A DNA stretch of 64,000 nt from contig NZ_QNVV01000001.1 of the NCBI RefSeq assembly GCF_003384725.1, positions 124,001-188,000 of the forward strand, written 5' to 3'. Positions 1 through 8,558 of the stretch are shown one piece after another (positions within the stretch are counted from its first letter, which is position 1; each line of letters opens with the position of its first letter). The notes beneath the pieces are model-generated. The model searched no databases. It was not told where the DNA came from and saw only the letters and a program-made list of their open reading frames with translations. This DNA comes from Chryseobacterium pennipullorum. Its GTDB lineage: Bacteria; Bacteroidota; Bacteroidia; Flavobacteriales; Weeksellaceae. The translations under genes and the position numbers were made by a program.

Positions 1-804
1 TTCCTCAATTACTATTTGGTGGGCTACAGAAAACATGTAATTACTCAAAATCTGAGAAATTCCTTTCCGGAAAAATCCGATGAAGAAATAAGAGAAATCC
101 GCAAAAAGTTTTATCACAATTTCTCCGACTATCTGGCGGAGACTGTAAAGTCATTCAGCATTTCCGAGACAGAATCCAGGGTGAGAATGCAGCATATTAA
201 CCAGGAGCTTTTTCACGAAGCTAAACAGGAAGGCAAGAATATTATCTTACTGGCGGGGCACGTTTTCAACTGGGAATGGATCAATGCTTTGGCCAAGGTC
301 ATTCCACAAGCTCACTGTCACCCCGTATACAGAAAAGTGAATAATGATTTTTGGGAAAACCAGATGAAAAAGGTCCGGAACAAATTCGGGAATGAAGCTC
401 TTGAAGCGAATGAAGTAATCCTTAATATTTTCAGATCGAAGAACAATGGTGATTCTGCTTATATGTTTGTAGCAGACCAAACTCCCCATTTTGCCCACAT
501 TACCTATGGGCTGGAATTTCTGAACCAAAGAACCCCTGCTTTTATCGGCTATGATAAGCTGGCAACAAGAATGGACCTTATCTTTATCTATTGCGAAATG
601 AAACGGGTAAAACGAGGGTATTATCAGGTCAATTACCATAGAATATATCCGGATGGTGAAAAATTCACTGAGAATGAAGTGGTAAGGAAATTCCATAAAC
701 TACTGGAAAACACTTTACATAAGCACCCGGATAACTACCTGTGGTCCCATAGAAAATGGAAATACCAGGACTCTATCAAAAATTTTGATTCTGAAAAAAA
801 ATAA
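1..804 (+). CDS. LpxL/HtrB-type lipid A acyltransferase, 5' truncated by window edge
   Basis: The product resembles the late lipid A acyltransferases, inner-membrane enzymes that move an acyl chain from acyl-ACP to a lipid A precursor. The sequence AGHVFNWEW carries the H-x4-E catalytic motif of the family. The reading frame is open to base 1 (Phe-Leu-Asn-Tyr-Tyr before the TTG at 16), so that TTG is not the true start. About 267 residues are visible against roughly 290-300 in complete members, so the N-terminal membrane anchor is missing. The stop codon directly abuts the ATG of the glycosyltransferase gene, which suggests a shared transcript for envelope synthesis. The exact acyl acceptor cannot be read from sequence. 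Confidence 0.85.
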   Translation, partial: FLNYYLVGYRKHVITQNLRNSFPEKSDEEIREIRKKFYHNFSDYLAETVKSFSISETESRVRMQHINQELFHEAKQEGKNIILLAGHVFNWEWINALAKVIPQAHCHPVYRKVNNDFWENQMKKVRNKFGNEALEANEVILNIFRSKNNGDSAYMFVADQTPHFAHITYGLEFLNQRTPAFIGYDKLATRMDLIFIYCEMKRVKRGYYQVNYHRIYPDGEKFTENEVVRKFHKLLENTLHKHPDNYLWSHRKWKYQDSIKNFDSEKK

Positions 805-1803
805 ATGCACATGCAGAACAAACTGGCAATTGTCATCTTAAACTGGAACGGAAGAAACTGGCTTGAGAAATTTCTACCCGGTGTGCTCCAATTTTCTCAG
901 CACGCAGATGTTTACGTGATCGATAATCATTCTACGGACGATTCCCTGGCATTTCTCAGCAGACACTTTCCCCCCGTAAAAATTATCAAAAACAATAAAA
1001 ATTATGGATTTGCAGGGGGGTATAATGAGGGCTTACAGGAGATCACAAATGAATATTACTGCCTTCTGAATTCTGACGTAGAGGTTACAGAAAACTGGAT
1101 TGGCCCTGTATTGGAGCTATTTGAAAAAGATGCTTCAATTTCTGCAGTGCAGCCTAAAATCCTTTCCTATAACCGTCCGCAATATTTTGAATTTGCAGGT
1201 GCAGGTGGCGGGCTGATTGATAATCTTGGCTATCCCTATTGCAGAGGAAGGGTTTTTGATGAGCTTGAAGAAGATAAGGGCCAGTACGACGATGAAACAG
1301 AAATTTTCTGGGCATCAGGATGCTGCTTTTTTATACGTTCCAAAGACTTTTGGGAACAGAATGGTTTTGATGCCCGATTTTTTGCCCACCAGGAAGAGAT
1401 CGATCTATGCTGGAGGCTTATCAATTCGGGGAAAAAGATTTTCTATACCGGAAAAGCCAAAGTCTATCATGTTGGCGGTGGAACTTTGAACAAGCAGAGT
1501 GCACAAAAAACCTTTTTAAACATCAGAAACAACCTTTCAATGATGCTTAAAAACCTTCCTTTTCCAAAATTGATCTGGCTGATCTTTTTCAGACTTTGCC
1601 TGGATGGTGTTGCTGGAATTTACTTTGGGGTAAAACAGGGATTCCCACACCTTTGGGCGGTAGTACGGGCACATTTTGGATTCTACGGACAGCTTCCCGG
1701 AACCTGGAAACTTCGCCAAAATCACCAGAAGAAAAAATTCTACCAGTCAAAATGGTTAATTTTCAAGCATTTTTTGGGTAGAAGGCAGCAGATTAGGAAT
1801 TAG
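805..1803 (+). CDS. Family 2 glycosyltransferase
   Basis: This 332-residue protein is a GT-A fold glycosyltransferase of family 2. It opens with the nucleotide-binding strand LAIVILNWNGRNWL, has the acidic metal-binding segment NSDVEVTENW near residue 90, and WASGCCFFIRSKDFW with FFAHQEEIDLCWRL near residues 169-202, which are typical of rhamnosyl-like GT2 enzymes. C-terminal hydrophobic stretches (FPKLIWLIFFRLCLDG) suggest membrane association. The ATG follows the preceding stop without a gap, and Met3 is an alternative start. With the acyltransferase upstream it probably works on a surface glycolipid or polysaccharide. The sugar and acceptor are unknown. Confidence 0.88.
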   Translation: MHMQNKLAIVILNWNGRNWLEKFLPGVLQFSQHADVYVIDNHSTDDSLAFLSRHFPPVKIIKNNKNYGFAGGYNEGLQEITNEYYCLLNSDVEVTENWIGPVLELFEKDASISAVQPKILSYNRPQYFEFAGAGGGLIDNLGYPYCRGRVFDELEEDKGQYDDETEIFWASGCCFFIRSKDFWEQNGFDARFFAHQEEIDLCWRLINSGKKIFYTGKAKVYHVGGGTLNKQSAQKTFLNIRNNLSMMLKNLPFPKLIWLIFFRLCLDGVAGIYFGVKQGFPHLWAVVRAHFGFYGQLPGTWKLRQNHQKKKFYQSKWLIFKHFLGRRQQIRN

Positions 1804-1821
1804 GAATAACCTTAAACTTTT

Positions 1822-1871
1822 AACCAGAAAACGAGCAACCAGAGCACCCGCAACCAGAAAACGAGCAACCA
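1822..1871. repeat. Short direct repeat, 20-base unit with 30-base period
   Basis: The unit AACCAGAAAACGAGCAACCA occurs at 1822-1841 and 1852-1871, with more degenerate AACCA/CAACCA units between and after it up to about 1887. It fills the gap between the glycosyltransferase stop and the exonuclease start. It looks like a small simple-sequence expansion. Two copies of a 20-base unit with a 10-base spacer do not make a CRISPR. Confidence 0.7.
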
Positions 1872-1903
1872 AAAGAACCAGCAACCACCTATAATTTAAA
1901 ACA

Positions 1904-2458
1904 ATGGATTTCTGCGCAATAGATTTTGAAACGGCAACACACGAGAAAAGCTCAGCTTGTGAAATGGGGATCTGTATAGTACAGGACTCTAAAATTGTAG
2001 AGACTAAAACATGGCTGATCAAGCCGCCCAGCTTTCCTTATTTCAGCAGGTTTAATGTGGCGGTACATGGAATACAACCTGAGGACGTGAAAGATGCACC
2101 TACATTTGATGAAATTTGGCATGAAGCCCAGGATATGATGTACGGAACACTCATGATTGCTCACAATGCTGGATTTGATGCTTCTGTTTTAAGAGGCTGC
2201 CTGGAACATTATGGAATGTTTACGCCGAAATTAAATTATCTGTGTAGCATTCAGCTCGCAAAAAAGTCATGGAACTATCTTCCGAAATACGGACTAAAAC
2301 CTTTGGCAGAATATCATAAGATTGATTTTACGCACCACAGGGCCGGAGCAGATGCTGAAGTATGTGCCAAAATATCTCTGCTGGCTTTTGAAAAGCTCTT
2401 CCTCACCAATAATGATGAAGTGAATGAGTACATGAAAGCTAAGATTAAAAGGCTGTAG
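1904..2458 (+). CDS. DnaQ-like DEDDh 3'-5' exonuclease
   Basis: The 184-residue protein has the DEDDh exonuclease fold seen in the DNA polymerase III epsilon subunit. Exo I is IDFETA (Asp and Glu near residues 6-8), Exo II lies in LMIAHNAGFDASVLRGCL (Asp about 87), and Exo III is HHRAGADAEVCAKI with the His and final Asp. There is no extra domain, so it is either a free-standing exonuclease or a proofreading subunit, and sequence alone does not separate these. It begins about 100 bases after the glycosyltransferase, beyond a short repeat, and no neighbour gives its role away. Confidence 0.87.
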   Translation: MDFCAIDFETATHEKSSACEMGICIVQDSKIVETKTWLIKPPSFPYFSRFNVAVHGIQPEDVKDAPTFDEIWHEAQDMMYGTLMIAHNAGFDASVLRGCLEHYGMFTPKLNYLCSIQLAKKSWNYLPKYGLKPLAEYHKIDFTHHRAGADAEVCAKISLLAFEKLFLTNNDEVNEYMKAKIKRL

Positions 2459-2557
2459 CTATCCAGAGAAATCCTGGTGAAATAACCATTATCATACTCT
2501 TTTACCCACAGTAGGTTAACACATTAGTATCTTCTGCTTTTCATTTGTAAAACAAGG

Positions 2558-2947
2558 TTAATTGCTCAATACTTCAGACAGCAGATTAAATTTGGGGATA
2601 TCGATCTCAAAAGTTTCCTGTGTATCCATGTTTTGAACAAGGTATTTTCCTCCCATATTCCCAACTCCGGACCGAAGCATCACATTGGAGAAATAAGCGA
2701 AATTTTCACCTGTTCCTATTTCGGGAGTCAGGCCGATAACTCCGTCACCAATAATCTCTGTATATCCAAATCCTACATCAAAAATCAGCCATTTTCTTTT
2801 CAGTACTTTGATGGGAAAGTCACCGTCATTTTCTATGGTAATATTGTACTTAAAAACATAACGGTTTTCGGATGGATAACTGTTTTTACTATCATATTCA
2901 GGTATTACTGAAACTTTGATATTGGAAGTCATTTTTGAAAACATCAT
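2558..2947 (-). CDS. apaG: ApaG (DUF525) family protein
   Basis: This small protein (129 residues, usual for ApaG) is a single Fn3-like beta-sandwich domain. The hallmark segments YVFKYNITIENDGDFPIKVLKRKWLI, GDGVIGLTPEI and YFSNVMLRSGVGNMGGKYLV are present. ApaG has been linked to cobalt resistance and magnesium efflux in enterobacteria, but its biochemical role is unclear. Two ATG codons stand in tandem (2947 and 2944), and the second gives the commoner MFSK start. It lies downstream of odhB on the same strand, beyond a terminator hairpin. Confidence 0.9.
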   Translation of the reverse strand: MMFSKMTSNIKVSVIPEYDSKNSYPSENRYVFKYNITIENDGDFPIKVLKRKWLIFDVGFGYTEIIGDGVIGLTPEIGTGENFAYFSNVMLRSGVGNMGGKYLVQNMDTQETFEIDIPKFNLLSEVLSN

Positions 2948-2970
2948 TGTTGTATTTCCTTAATAAATAC

Positions 2971-3000
2971 AAAAATCTCGCCTTTTTTAAGGCGAGATTG
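2971..3000 (-). terminator. Intrinsic terminator after odhB
   Basis: An 11-bp perfect stem (AATCTCGCCTT at 2974-2984 with its complement at 2989-2999) has a 4-base loop. Read on the minus strand it is followed by a T-rich run. It separates odhB from apaG. Confidence 0.8.
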
Positions 3001-3028
3001 TATATTTATATTATAATTTTATTAAAAC

Positions 3029-4282
3029 TTATAATCCAAGGCCTTTTCTTTCGTCGCCACCCAACAGGATTTCAACAGGATTGTCAATACCTTCTTTTAC
3101 CGCTACAAGGAATCCAACAGATTCTTTTCCATCGATAATTCTGTGGTCATAAGACATCGCTACGTACATCATCGGTCTGATAACCACCTGTCCGTCCACA
3201 GCAACCGGTCTCTGGATGATATTATGCATTCCCAGGATAGCAGATTGTGGAGGGTTGATGATTGGTGTAGACATCATAGATCCGAAAGTACCACCATTGG
3301 TAATGGTGAAAGTACCGCCAGTCATTTCATCAACAGTAATTTTACCATCTCTTACTTTTGTAGCAAGATCTTTGATGTTAGCTTCTACAGCGCTGAAAGA
3401 CATGTTTTCTGCATTTCTCAATACAGGAACCATTAATCCTTTAGGACCTGAAACGGCAATTGAAATATCACAGAAGTCATAGTTGATTTTGAAGTCACCG
3501 TCGATAGATGCATTCACATCCGGATACATTTGTAATGCTCTTGTCACTGCTTTTGTAAAGAAAGACATGAAACCAAGACCTACTCCGTGTTTTTGAGCAA
3601 ATTCTTCTTTATATTGCTTTCTTAATCTGAAGATTTCAGACATGTCAACTTCGTTGAAAGTTGTTAGCATTGCGGTTTCATTCTTTACAGAAACTAATCT
3701 CTGAGCGATTTTTCTTCTTAAAACTGAAAGTTTCGTAGTTGTCGTAGATCTTGAACCTGTAGCAGTAAGAGGGCTTCCTCCTAATGCAGGAACTGCAGCT
3801 AATTCAGCGTCAGTTTTCGTGATTCTACCATCTCTTCCTGTCCCTGAAACCTGTCCTGCGTCTACTCCTTTCTCGTCAAGGATTTTCTTAGCAGCAGGAG
3901 ACGGAGCTCCGGTAGCGTAAGTCTGAGGAGCGGCCACCGGTGCAGCCGGTTTTGGAGCCTCTTGTTTAGCAGGTTCAGCAGCCTTAGGAGCTTCTTCCTG
4001 TTTTGGAGCTTCAGCAGCAGGTGCAGCACCTTCTGGTTTTGCAGCATCCATATCAATTAAACAAACTACCTGACCTACCTGTACTACATCACCTTCTTCT
4101 GCCTTTAAAGTGATAATACCACTTTGCTCTGCCGGTAATTCAAGAGTTGCTTTATCTGAATCCACTTCGGCGATAGGTTGATCTTTTTCTACATAATCAC
4201 CATCTTTTACAAGCCAAGTTGCGATTTCAACTTCTGTAATTGATTCGCCCGGTGAAGGAACTTTCATTTCTAAAACTGACAT
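3029..4282 (-). CDS. odhB: 2-oxoglutarate dehydrogenase E2, dihydrolipoyllysine succinyltransferase
   Basis: E2 passes the succinyl group from the E1-bound intermediate to CoA in the TCA cycle. The 417-residue protein has an N-terminal lipoyl domain with the lipoyl lysine in [11 protein letters not shown] (Lys44), an Ala/Pro/Lys-rich linker (about residues 84-122), a peripheral subunit-binding domain ([27 protein letters not shown], about 128-160), and the C-terminal catalytic domain ending in [13 protein letters not shown] with catalytic His and Asp. It follows odhA by 40 bases on the same strand, forming an odhA-odhB operon. An E2 for pyruvate or branched-chain acids is unlikely beside a full-length OdhA. 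Confidence 0.96.
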   Translation of the reverse strand: MSVLEMKVPSPGESITEVEIATWLVKDGDYVEKDQPIAEVDSDKATLELPAEQSGIITLKAEEGDVVQVGQVVCLIDMDAAKPEGAAPAAEAPKQEEAPKAAEPAKQEAPKPAAPVAAPQTYATGAPSPAAKKILDEKGVDAGQVSGTGRDGRITKTDAELAAVPALGGSPLTATGSRSTTTTKLSVLRRKIAQRLVSVKNETAMLTTFNEVDMSEIFRLRKQYKEEFAQKHGVGLGFMSFFTKAVTRALQMYPDVNASIDGDFKINYDFCDISIAVSGPKGLMVPVLRNAENMSFSAVEANIKDLATKVRDGKITVDEMTGGTFTITNGGTFGSMMSTPIINPPQSAILGMHNIIQRPVAVDGQVVIRPMMYVAMSYDHRIIDGKESVGFLVAVKEGIDNPVEILLGGDERKGLGL

Positions 4283-4322
4283 ATCGAGTATTTTTTATTT
4301 TTTTAACTGATTATTATTTTAA

Positions 4323-7136
4323 TTATGCTGTAACGGGTCTTTTTGCAGGCGCATCATCTCTGTCGAAAACTCTGTTGATCACTGCATTCTGGTTCTTCTC
4401 AAACATTTTGTGGCTACCTGGAGCCGGAGCACCGCTTGGTACCGGAGCAACTACCTGGATTCCTGTATCTCTGAAGTTTCTCAGGATATAAGACCATGCT
4501 CCCATATTTTCAGGTTCTTCCTGGGCCCACACCAATTGTGTTCTGCTGTCATATTTATTGAAGATCGCTTCAATAGCATCTGCCTGAAGCGGATACAACT
4601 GCTCGAATCTTACCAATGCAATATTTTCACAGTTCAGTTCTTCTTTCTTCGCCAATAATTCGAAGTACAGTTTACCTGAACAAAGAACTAATTTTTCTAC
4701 TTTTTTAGGATCTGCAGTTGGATCGTCCAAGATTGGCTGGAATGAACCTGTCGCGAAATCTTCAAGTGGAGAAACCACTTTAGGGTGTCTCAGTAAAGAT
4801 TTAGGGCTCATTACGATCAATGGTTTTCTGAATGCCCATTTCAACTGTCTTCTCAACAAGTGGAAGTAGTTAGCCGGTGAAGTGATATTAGCTACAACCA
4901 TGTTTTCATTGGCACAAAGGGTAAGGAATCTCTCCAGTCTTGCTGAAGAGTGCTCTGCACCCTGTCCTTCTGAACCGTGAGGTAATAGCATCACCAATCC
5001 ATCCTGAATTTTCCATTTTTCTTCTGCAGCTGCCAGATATTGGTCAACAATAATCTGAGCACCGTTCACGAAATCTCCGAACTGAGCTTCCCATATCGTT
5101 AGTGTATTGGGAGATGCCATTGCATATCCGTAATCGAAACCTAAAACACCATATTCTGAAAGGTGAGAGTTGTATACATCAAATCTGCTTTCTGACACAT
5201 GTCTTAGCGGGATATATTCTTCTTCTGTATCTTCAGTTTTTACTACGGCATGTCTGTGCGAGAATGTACCTCTTTCCACATCTTCACCGGAAATTCTTAC
5301 ATTGTGACCTTCTACAAGAAGTGTAGCATACGCTAACCACTCTCCTAGTGCCCAGTCTAATGAATTGGCTTCAATAGCTTTGATACGGTTATCGAAAAGT
5401 CTTGTAATCTTGTTGATGAACTTTTTATCAGCCGGAAGTGTTGACATTTTAAGCGCCAACTCCTTCAATTTAGCTAAGTCATATTTGGTATCTACCGGTA
5501 ACTGAACAGCTCCTCTCTTACCAATTGGATAGTTTACCCAATCTTCAGCCATGAACACATCCATTACATTTTTCTCAATCTCTTTGGAAGCATCAAAATC
5601 TTTATCTAAAAGAGCTTTGAATTCCGTTTCCATTTTAGCGATTACATCATTCGAGGTAACGCTGTCCTTAAGTAATTTATCCTTATAAATTTCTCTTGGA
5701 TTCGGGTGCTTGGAAATTGTTTTATACAGGTTAGGCTGAGTGAATCTCGGCTCGTCACCTTCATTGTGTCCGTATTTTCTATATCCTAACAGATCGATAT
5801 ATACATCTTTACCAAATTTAGCTCTGAAATCAGCAGCAAAGTGAATGGCATGAACAACTGCTTCAGCATCGTCTGCATTAACGTGCATTACAGGAGATTC
5901 TGTAACTTTTGCGATGTCTGTACAGTATGTTGATGATCTTGCATCCATATAATTTGTCGTAAACGAAACCTGATTGTTGACAACAATATGAACTGTACCA
6001 CCTGTTTTGTATCCTTCCAGAGTCATCATCTGGGCAACTTCATAAGCAATCCCTTGTCCGGCAATTGCACCGTCTCCATGGATGATGATTGGTAATATTT
6101 TAGAGTAATCTTTGTATTTGTCATCTACTTTAGCGCGGCAGATTCCTTCTACAAGAGCTGCTACCGTTTCCAGGTGGGATGGGTTTGGTGTCAGGTTAAT
6201 TGCAACTTCTTCTCCTGAAGCCGTTTTGATCTTTTTAGACGATCCCAGGTGGTATTTAACGTCACCAGAGAAAACATCTTCTTCGAATTCTTTCCCTTCA
6301 AATTCTGAGAAAATCTGCTTGTAAGATTTTCCGAAAATGTTGGTTAATACATTTAATCTCCCTCTGTGAGCCATTCCCAATACCACTTCATCCACGCCAA
6401 GCTGAGAAGATCTTGAGATCAGTTGATCCAAAGCCGGAATTAATGTTTCACCACCTTCCAGTGAGAATCTTTTTTGCCCTACAAATTTTGTATGAAGATA
6501 ATTTTCAAAGGCAACAGCCTGATTTAATTTTAATAAGATTTCTGTTTTTTCGTTTGCAGAAAGACTTGGATGGTTTTCGTTTACCTGAAGCCATCTTTTG
6601 ATAAAATCTTTTTCTTCAACATTGTTGATGTATGTATATTCTACTCCGATAGAATCACAGTAGATATTTTCAAGATGAGTGATAAGATCTGCAAGAGTAG
6701 CAGGCTCTTTCATTCCTGTTTCAACGGCACAGTTGAATTTTGTGTTCAGATCTTCTTTGGAAAGACCGAAGTTTTCGATATCCAAAGTTGGAGTGTAATG
6801 TCTTCTCTCTCTAACCGGGTTTGTTTTTGTAAACAGGTGCCCTCTTGTTCTGTAAGCCTCAATAAGGTTTACTACTTTGAATTCTTTTTTGATGTGTTCA
6901 GGAACCTCTCCGTTTGATACTGCCTGAGAGATTTGCTGTACTGCCGGGGCAGCGTTGGCCGAAGCCTGAATAAACTGGGTGTTATCGTCATCTCCATAGT
7001 TCTCTAAAGCAAAGTCGAAGCCTTGAAAGAAAGCTTTCCATGATGGTTCTAGAGAGTCCGGGAATTTTAAGTACTGTTGGTATAAATCCTCAATTAACTG
7101 AGAATGAGCTGCGTTTAGGAATGAAAATCTGTCCAT
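4323..7136 (-). CDS. odhA: 2-oxoglutarate dehydrogenase E1 (thiamine-dependent)
   Basis: E1 decarboxylates 2-oxoglutarate and loads succinyl onto the E2 lipoyl group. At 937 residues it has the usual length. Visible marks are the N-terminal E2-binding helix (FLNAAHSQLIEDLYQQYLKFPDSLEPSWKAFF), the thiamine diphosphate site in IIHGDGAIAGQGIAYE, MAHRGRLNVLTN, and the C-terminal transketolase-like half with LMLLPHGSEGQGAEHSSARLERFL. It is the first gene of the operon with odhB. A TAnnTTTG box stands about 48 bases upstream on the minus strand (7184-7191). Confidence 0.97.
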   Translation of the reverse strand: MDRFSFLNAAHSQLIEDLYQQYLKFPDSLEPSWKAFFQGFDFALENYGDDDNTQFIQASANAAPAVQQISQAVSNGEVPEHIKKEFKVVNLIEAYRTRGHLFTKTNPVRERRHYTPTLDIENFGLSKEDLNTKFNCAVETGMKEPATLADLITHLENIYCDSIGVEYTYINNVEEKDFIKRWLQVNENHPSLSANEKTEILLKLNQAVAFENYLHTKFVGQKRFSLEGGETLIPALDQLISRSSQLGVDEVVLGMAHRGRLNVLTNIFGKSYKQIFSEFEGKEFEEDVFSGDVKYHLGSSKKIKTASGEEVAINLTPNPSHLETVAALVEGICRAKVDDKYKDYSKILPIIIHGDGAIAGQGIAYEVAQMMTLEGYKTGGTVHIVVNNQVSFTTNYMDARSSTYCTDIAKVTESPVMHVNADDAEAVVHAIHFAADFRAKFGKDVYIDLLGYRKYGHNEGDEPRFTQPNLYKTISKHPNPREIYKDKLLKDSVTSNDVIAKMETEFKALLDKDFDASKEIEKNVMDVFMAEDWVNYPIGKRGAVQLPVDTKYDLAKLKELALKMSTLPADKKFINKITRLFDNRIKAIEANSLDWALGEWLAYATLLVEGHNVRISGEDVERGTFSHRHAVVKTEDTEEEYIPLRHVSESRFDVYNSHLSEYGVLGFDYGYAMASPNTLTIWEAQFGDFVNGAQIIVDQYLAAAEEKWKIQDGLVMLLPHGSEGQGAEHSSARLERFLTLCANENMVVANITSPANYFHLLRRQLKWAFRKPLIVMSPKSLLRHPKVVSPLEDFATGSFQPILDDPTADPKKVEKLVLCSGKLYFELLAKKEELNCENIALVRFEQLYPLQADAIEAIFNKYDSRTQLVWAQEEPENMGAWSYILRNFRDTGIQVVAPVPSGAPAPGSHKMFEKNQNAVINRVFDRDDAPAKRPVTA

Positions 7137-7183
7137 TATTACAGTTTATCTATTTATTAAAATTTATTTGTAGAATTAATCCT

Positions 7184-7191
7184 CAAATTTA
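7184..7191 (-). promoter_or_regulatory. Candidate odhA promoter -7 box
   Basis: On the minus strand this reads TAAATTTG, an exact match to the Bacteroidota -7 consensus TAnnTTTG, about 48 bases before the odhA start. No clear -33 TTG is seen at the usual spacing. Confidence 0.45.
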
Positions 7192-7261
7192 ATAAAAAAA
7201 ACCGAGTTAGAACAGTCTGAAACCGTTAAAAAAAATTAAGAAAAAAAAAAGGAAATAAAAA

Positions 7262-8302
7262 TCACTTATACACTGATAATGAGAGCTTCATGCTCACCGC
7301 CTGTCCTTCCATAGGACGTTCTATAAAGGTCTGGCGGATGTCTCCGAAGCGCATCTCATCTTTTTTGGCTTTCTGAATCAGCTGCTGAATTGCCTTAATC
7401 CGGCCCTCATAGCTTCCTTTGTAGTACATTACGTAGTTTTGGGAAGGATTTACCGACCTGAAATTGAAATTATTGTCAGAAACGCCTATTTTCTTGGAAA
7501 GCGGAATTCCCAGAAAGTAAGAAACCTCTTTGTCTTTGTAATTATCAGCATCGGTCATCAGAATCGGATATCCGAATTCATCATCCTTTTTCCCCAGATC
7601 CATCGTTACAAAATTATAGACTTTGTTATAGTTCATCACAATATTTCTGTAGAGAGCATCTTTTTTATTCGACGTGCTTACATTGATCCCCAGCAGGAGT
7701 TTGTCTTCTTCATTTTCTATCATGAGGCTGTCATATTTTATCGCGGCCATCTGATTGTCTTTTTCCACCTTATTTCCGAGGGAATTCTTCAAATTCACCA
7801 TACTTTTGGTGATATTTTCGGCAAAACGGTCTTCAGTCCAGAAATTTTCCACTCTTCTCCAGACAGGAAGTTTTGGGGTGTGTACGTACCACGTAATTCT
7901 TGTTTTTTCAGCAGATACTGGTTTAAATTTAACGTCCACCAGCGTCGGGTTTTCGTTTTTATCTTCAAAAAGCTGATACTTCAGGGTCTTATTGGGATTT
8001 TCATACCTGATGAACATTTCACCATCGGTATCGTTTTTGGGATCTACATAGCTGATGGCACTTCCCTGCCCCTCATACGGCGTATAATAATCGATATCTA
8101 TTGATTGTGAGCTCGTAAAAAAATTGTTCCATCTGGTAAAATTCTGCAGGTTATTAAACTGTGCAAAAACTTTATCTACAGGATAGTCAATCTCTTTTTC
8201 AACAGTAAAATTCTTGCTGTCGTCCACAAAATAATACATGGAAGCAGCATAAGCTCCTCCCAATAGAATAATAATTACCGTTACTATTTTAAAAATACGC
8301 AT
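7262..8302 (-). CDS. Membrane-anchored SRPBCC / GyrI-like effector-binding protein
   Basis: The 346-residue product starts with a transmembrane helix (MRIFKIVTVIIILLGGAYAASMYYF). An SRPBCC-like domain follows (about residues 25-170: KEIDYPVDKVFAQFNNLQNFTRWNNF). The C-terminal third (YVMYYKGSYEGRIKAIQQLIQKAKK...FIERP) resembles the GyrI/AraC effector-binding fold. Start Met at 8302 is preferred over the in-frame ATG at 8320, because a TACTTTTG promoter box ends only 4 bases before it and the upstream ATG lies inside or above that promoter. Such proteins probably bind small hydrophobic ligands; the ligand is unknown. It is the gene after glgC on this strand but has its own promoter. Confidence 0.75.
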   Translation of the reverse strand: MRIFKIVTVIIILLGGAYAASMYYFVDDSKNFTVEKEIDYPVDKVFAQFNNLQNFTRWNNFFTSSQSIDIDYYTPYEGQGSAISYVDPKNDTDGEMFIRYENPNKTLKYQLFEDKNENPTLVDVKFKPVSAEKTRITWYVHTPKLPVWRRVENFWTEDRFAENITKSMVNLKNSLGNKVEKDNQMAAIKYDSLMIENEEDKLLLGINVSTSNKKDALYRNIVMNYNKVYNFVTMDLGKKDDEFGYPILMTDADNYKDKEVSYFLGIPLSKKIGVSDNNFNFRSVNPSQNYVMYYKGSYEGRIKAIQQLIQKAKKDEMRFGDIRQTFIERPMEGQAVSMKLSLSVYK

Positions 8303-8306
8303 CGCA

Positions 8307-8337
8307 CAAAAGTAATACAAATTAAAAAAGTGACCAA
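8307..8337 (-). promoter_or_regulatory. Bacteroidota promoter giving a near-leaderless transcript
   Basis: On the minus strand a TTG at 8337-8335 is followed after 20 bases by TACTTTTG (8314-8307), matching TTG-N17-23-TAnnTTTG. Transcription would begin about 5 bases further on, at or next to the ATG at 8302, so the mRNA would have essentially no 5' leader. Confidence 0.65.
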
Positions 8338-8384
8338 TACGCTGATCACTCCGGTTGTATGTTTAACAATAATTAACCTATTAG

Positions 8385-8556
8385 GTGTTGGAAGCCGGGA
8401 GAATGAAGCTGGAAGTTACTATTTGACAGACAATTGCCATGAGTTCTTTGATTAAAACTATTCCAATGATGCTACATAGACTAGGTTTCAAGCAGAGCAA
8501 ACTTTCAGTCATTCCTAGACTTCAATACCTTCCAGCTTCCAGCCTCCCGTCTCCTG
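8385..8556. repeat. Dispersed intergenic repeat with terminal inverted repeats, copy 1
   Basis: The ends form an imperfect inverted repeat: GGGAG-N3-GAAGCTGGAAG at 8397-8415 faces CTTCCAGCTTC-N4-CTCCC at 8529-8548. The interior has no plausible gene. A second relative with the same AGCTGGAAG ends and the internal words GGAAGTTAYTAT and AGACTTCRAT lies at 21658-21788. The structure suggests a non-autonomous MITE-like or REP-like element, here between glgC and the SRPBCC gene. Confidence 0.65.
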
Positions 8557-8558
8557 TC

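Noticed and set aside
1822..1887. Possible CRISPR array
   Set aside because: There are only two copies of the unit, a 10-base spacer, no leader and no cas genes.
7439..8104. A 221-residue plus-strand frame opposite the SRPBCC gene
   Set aside because: It is fully antisense to a well-supported gene, has no recognisable domain and an odd Ile/Phe-rich composition typical of shadow frames.
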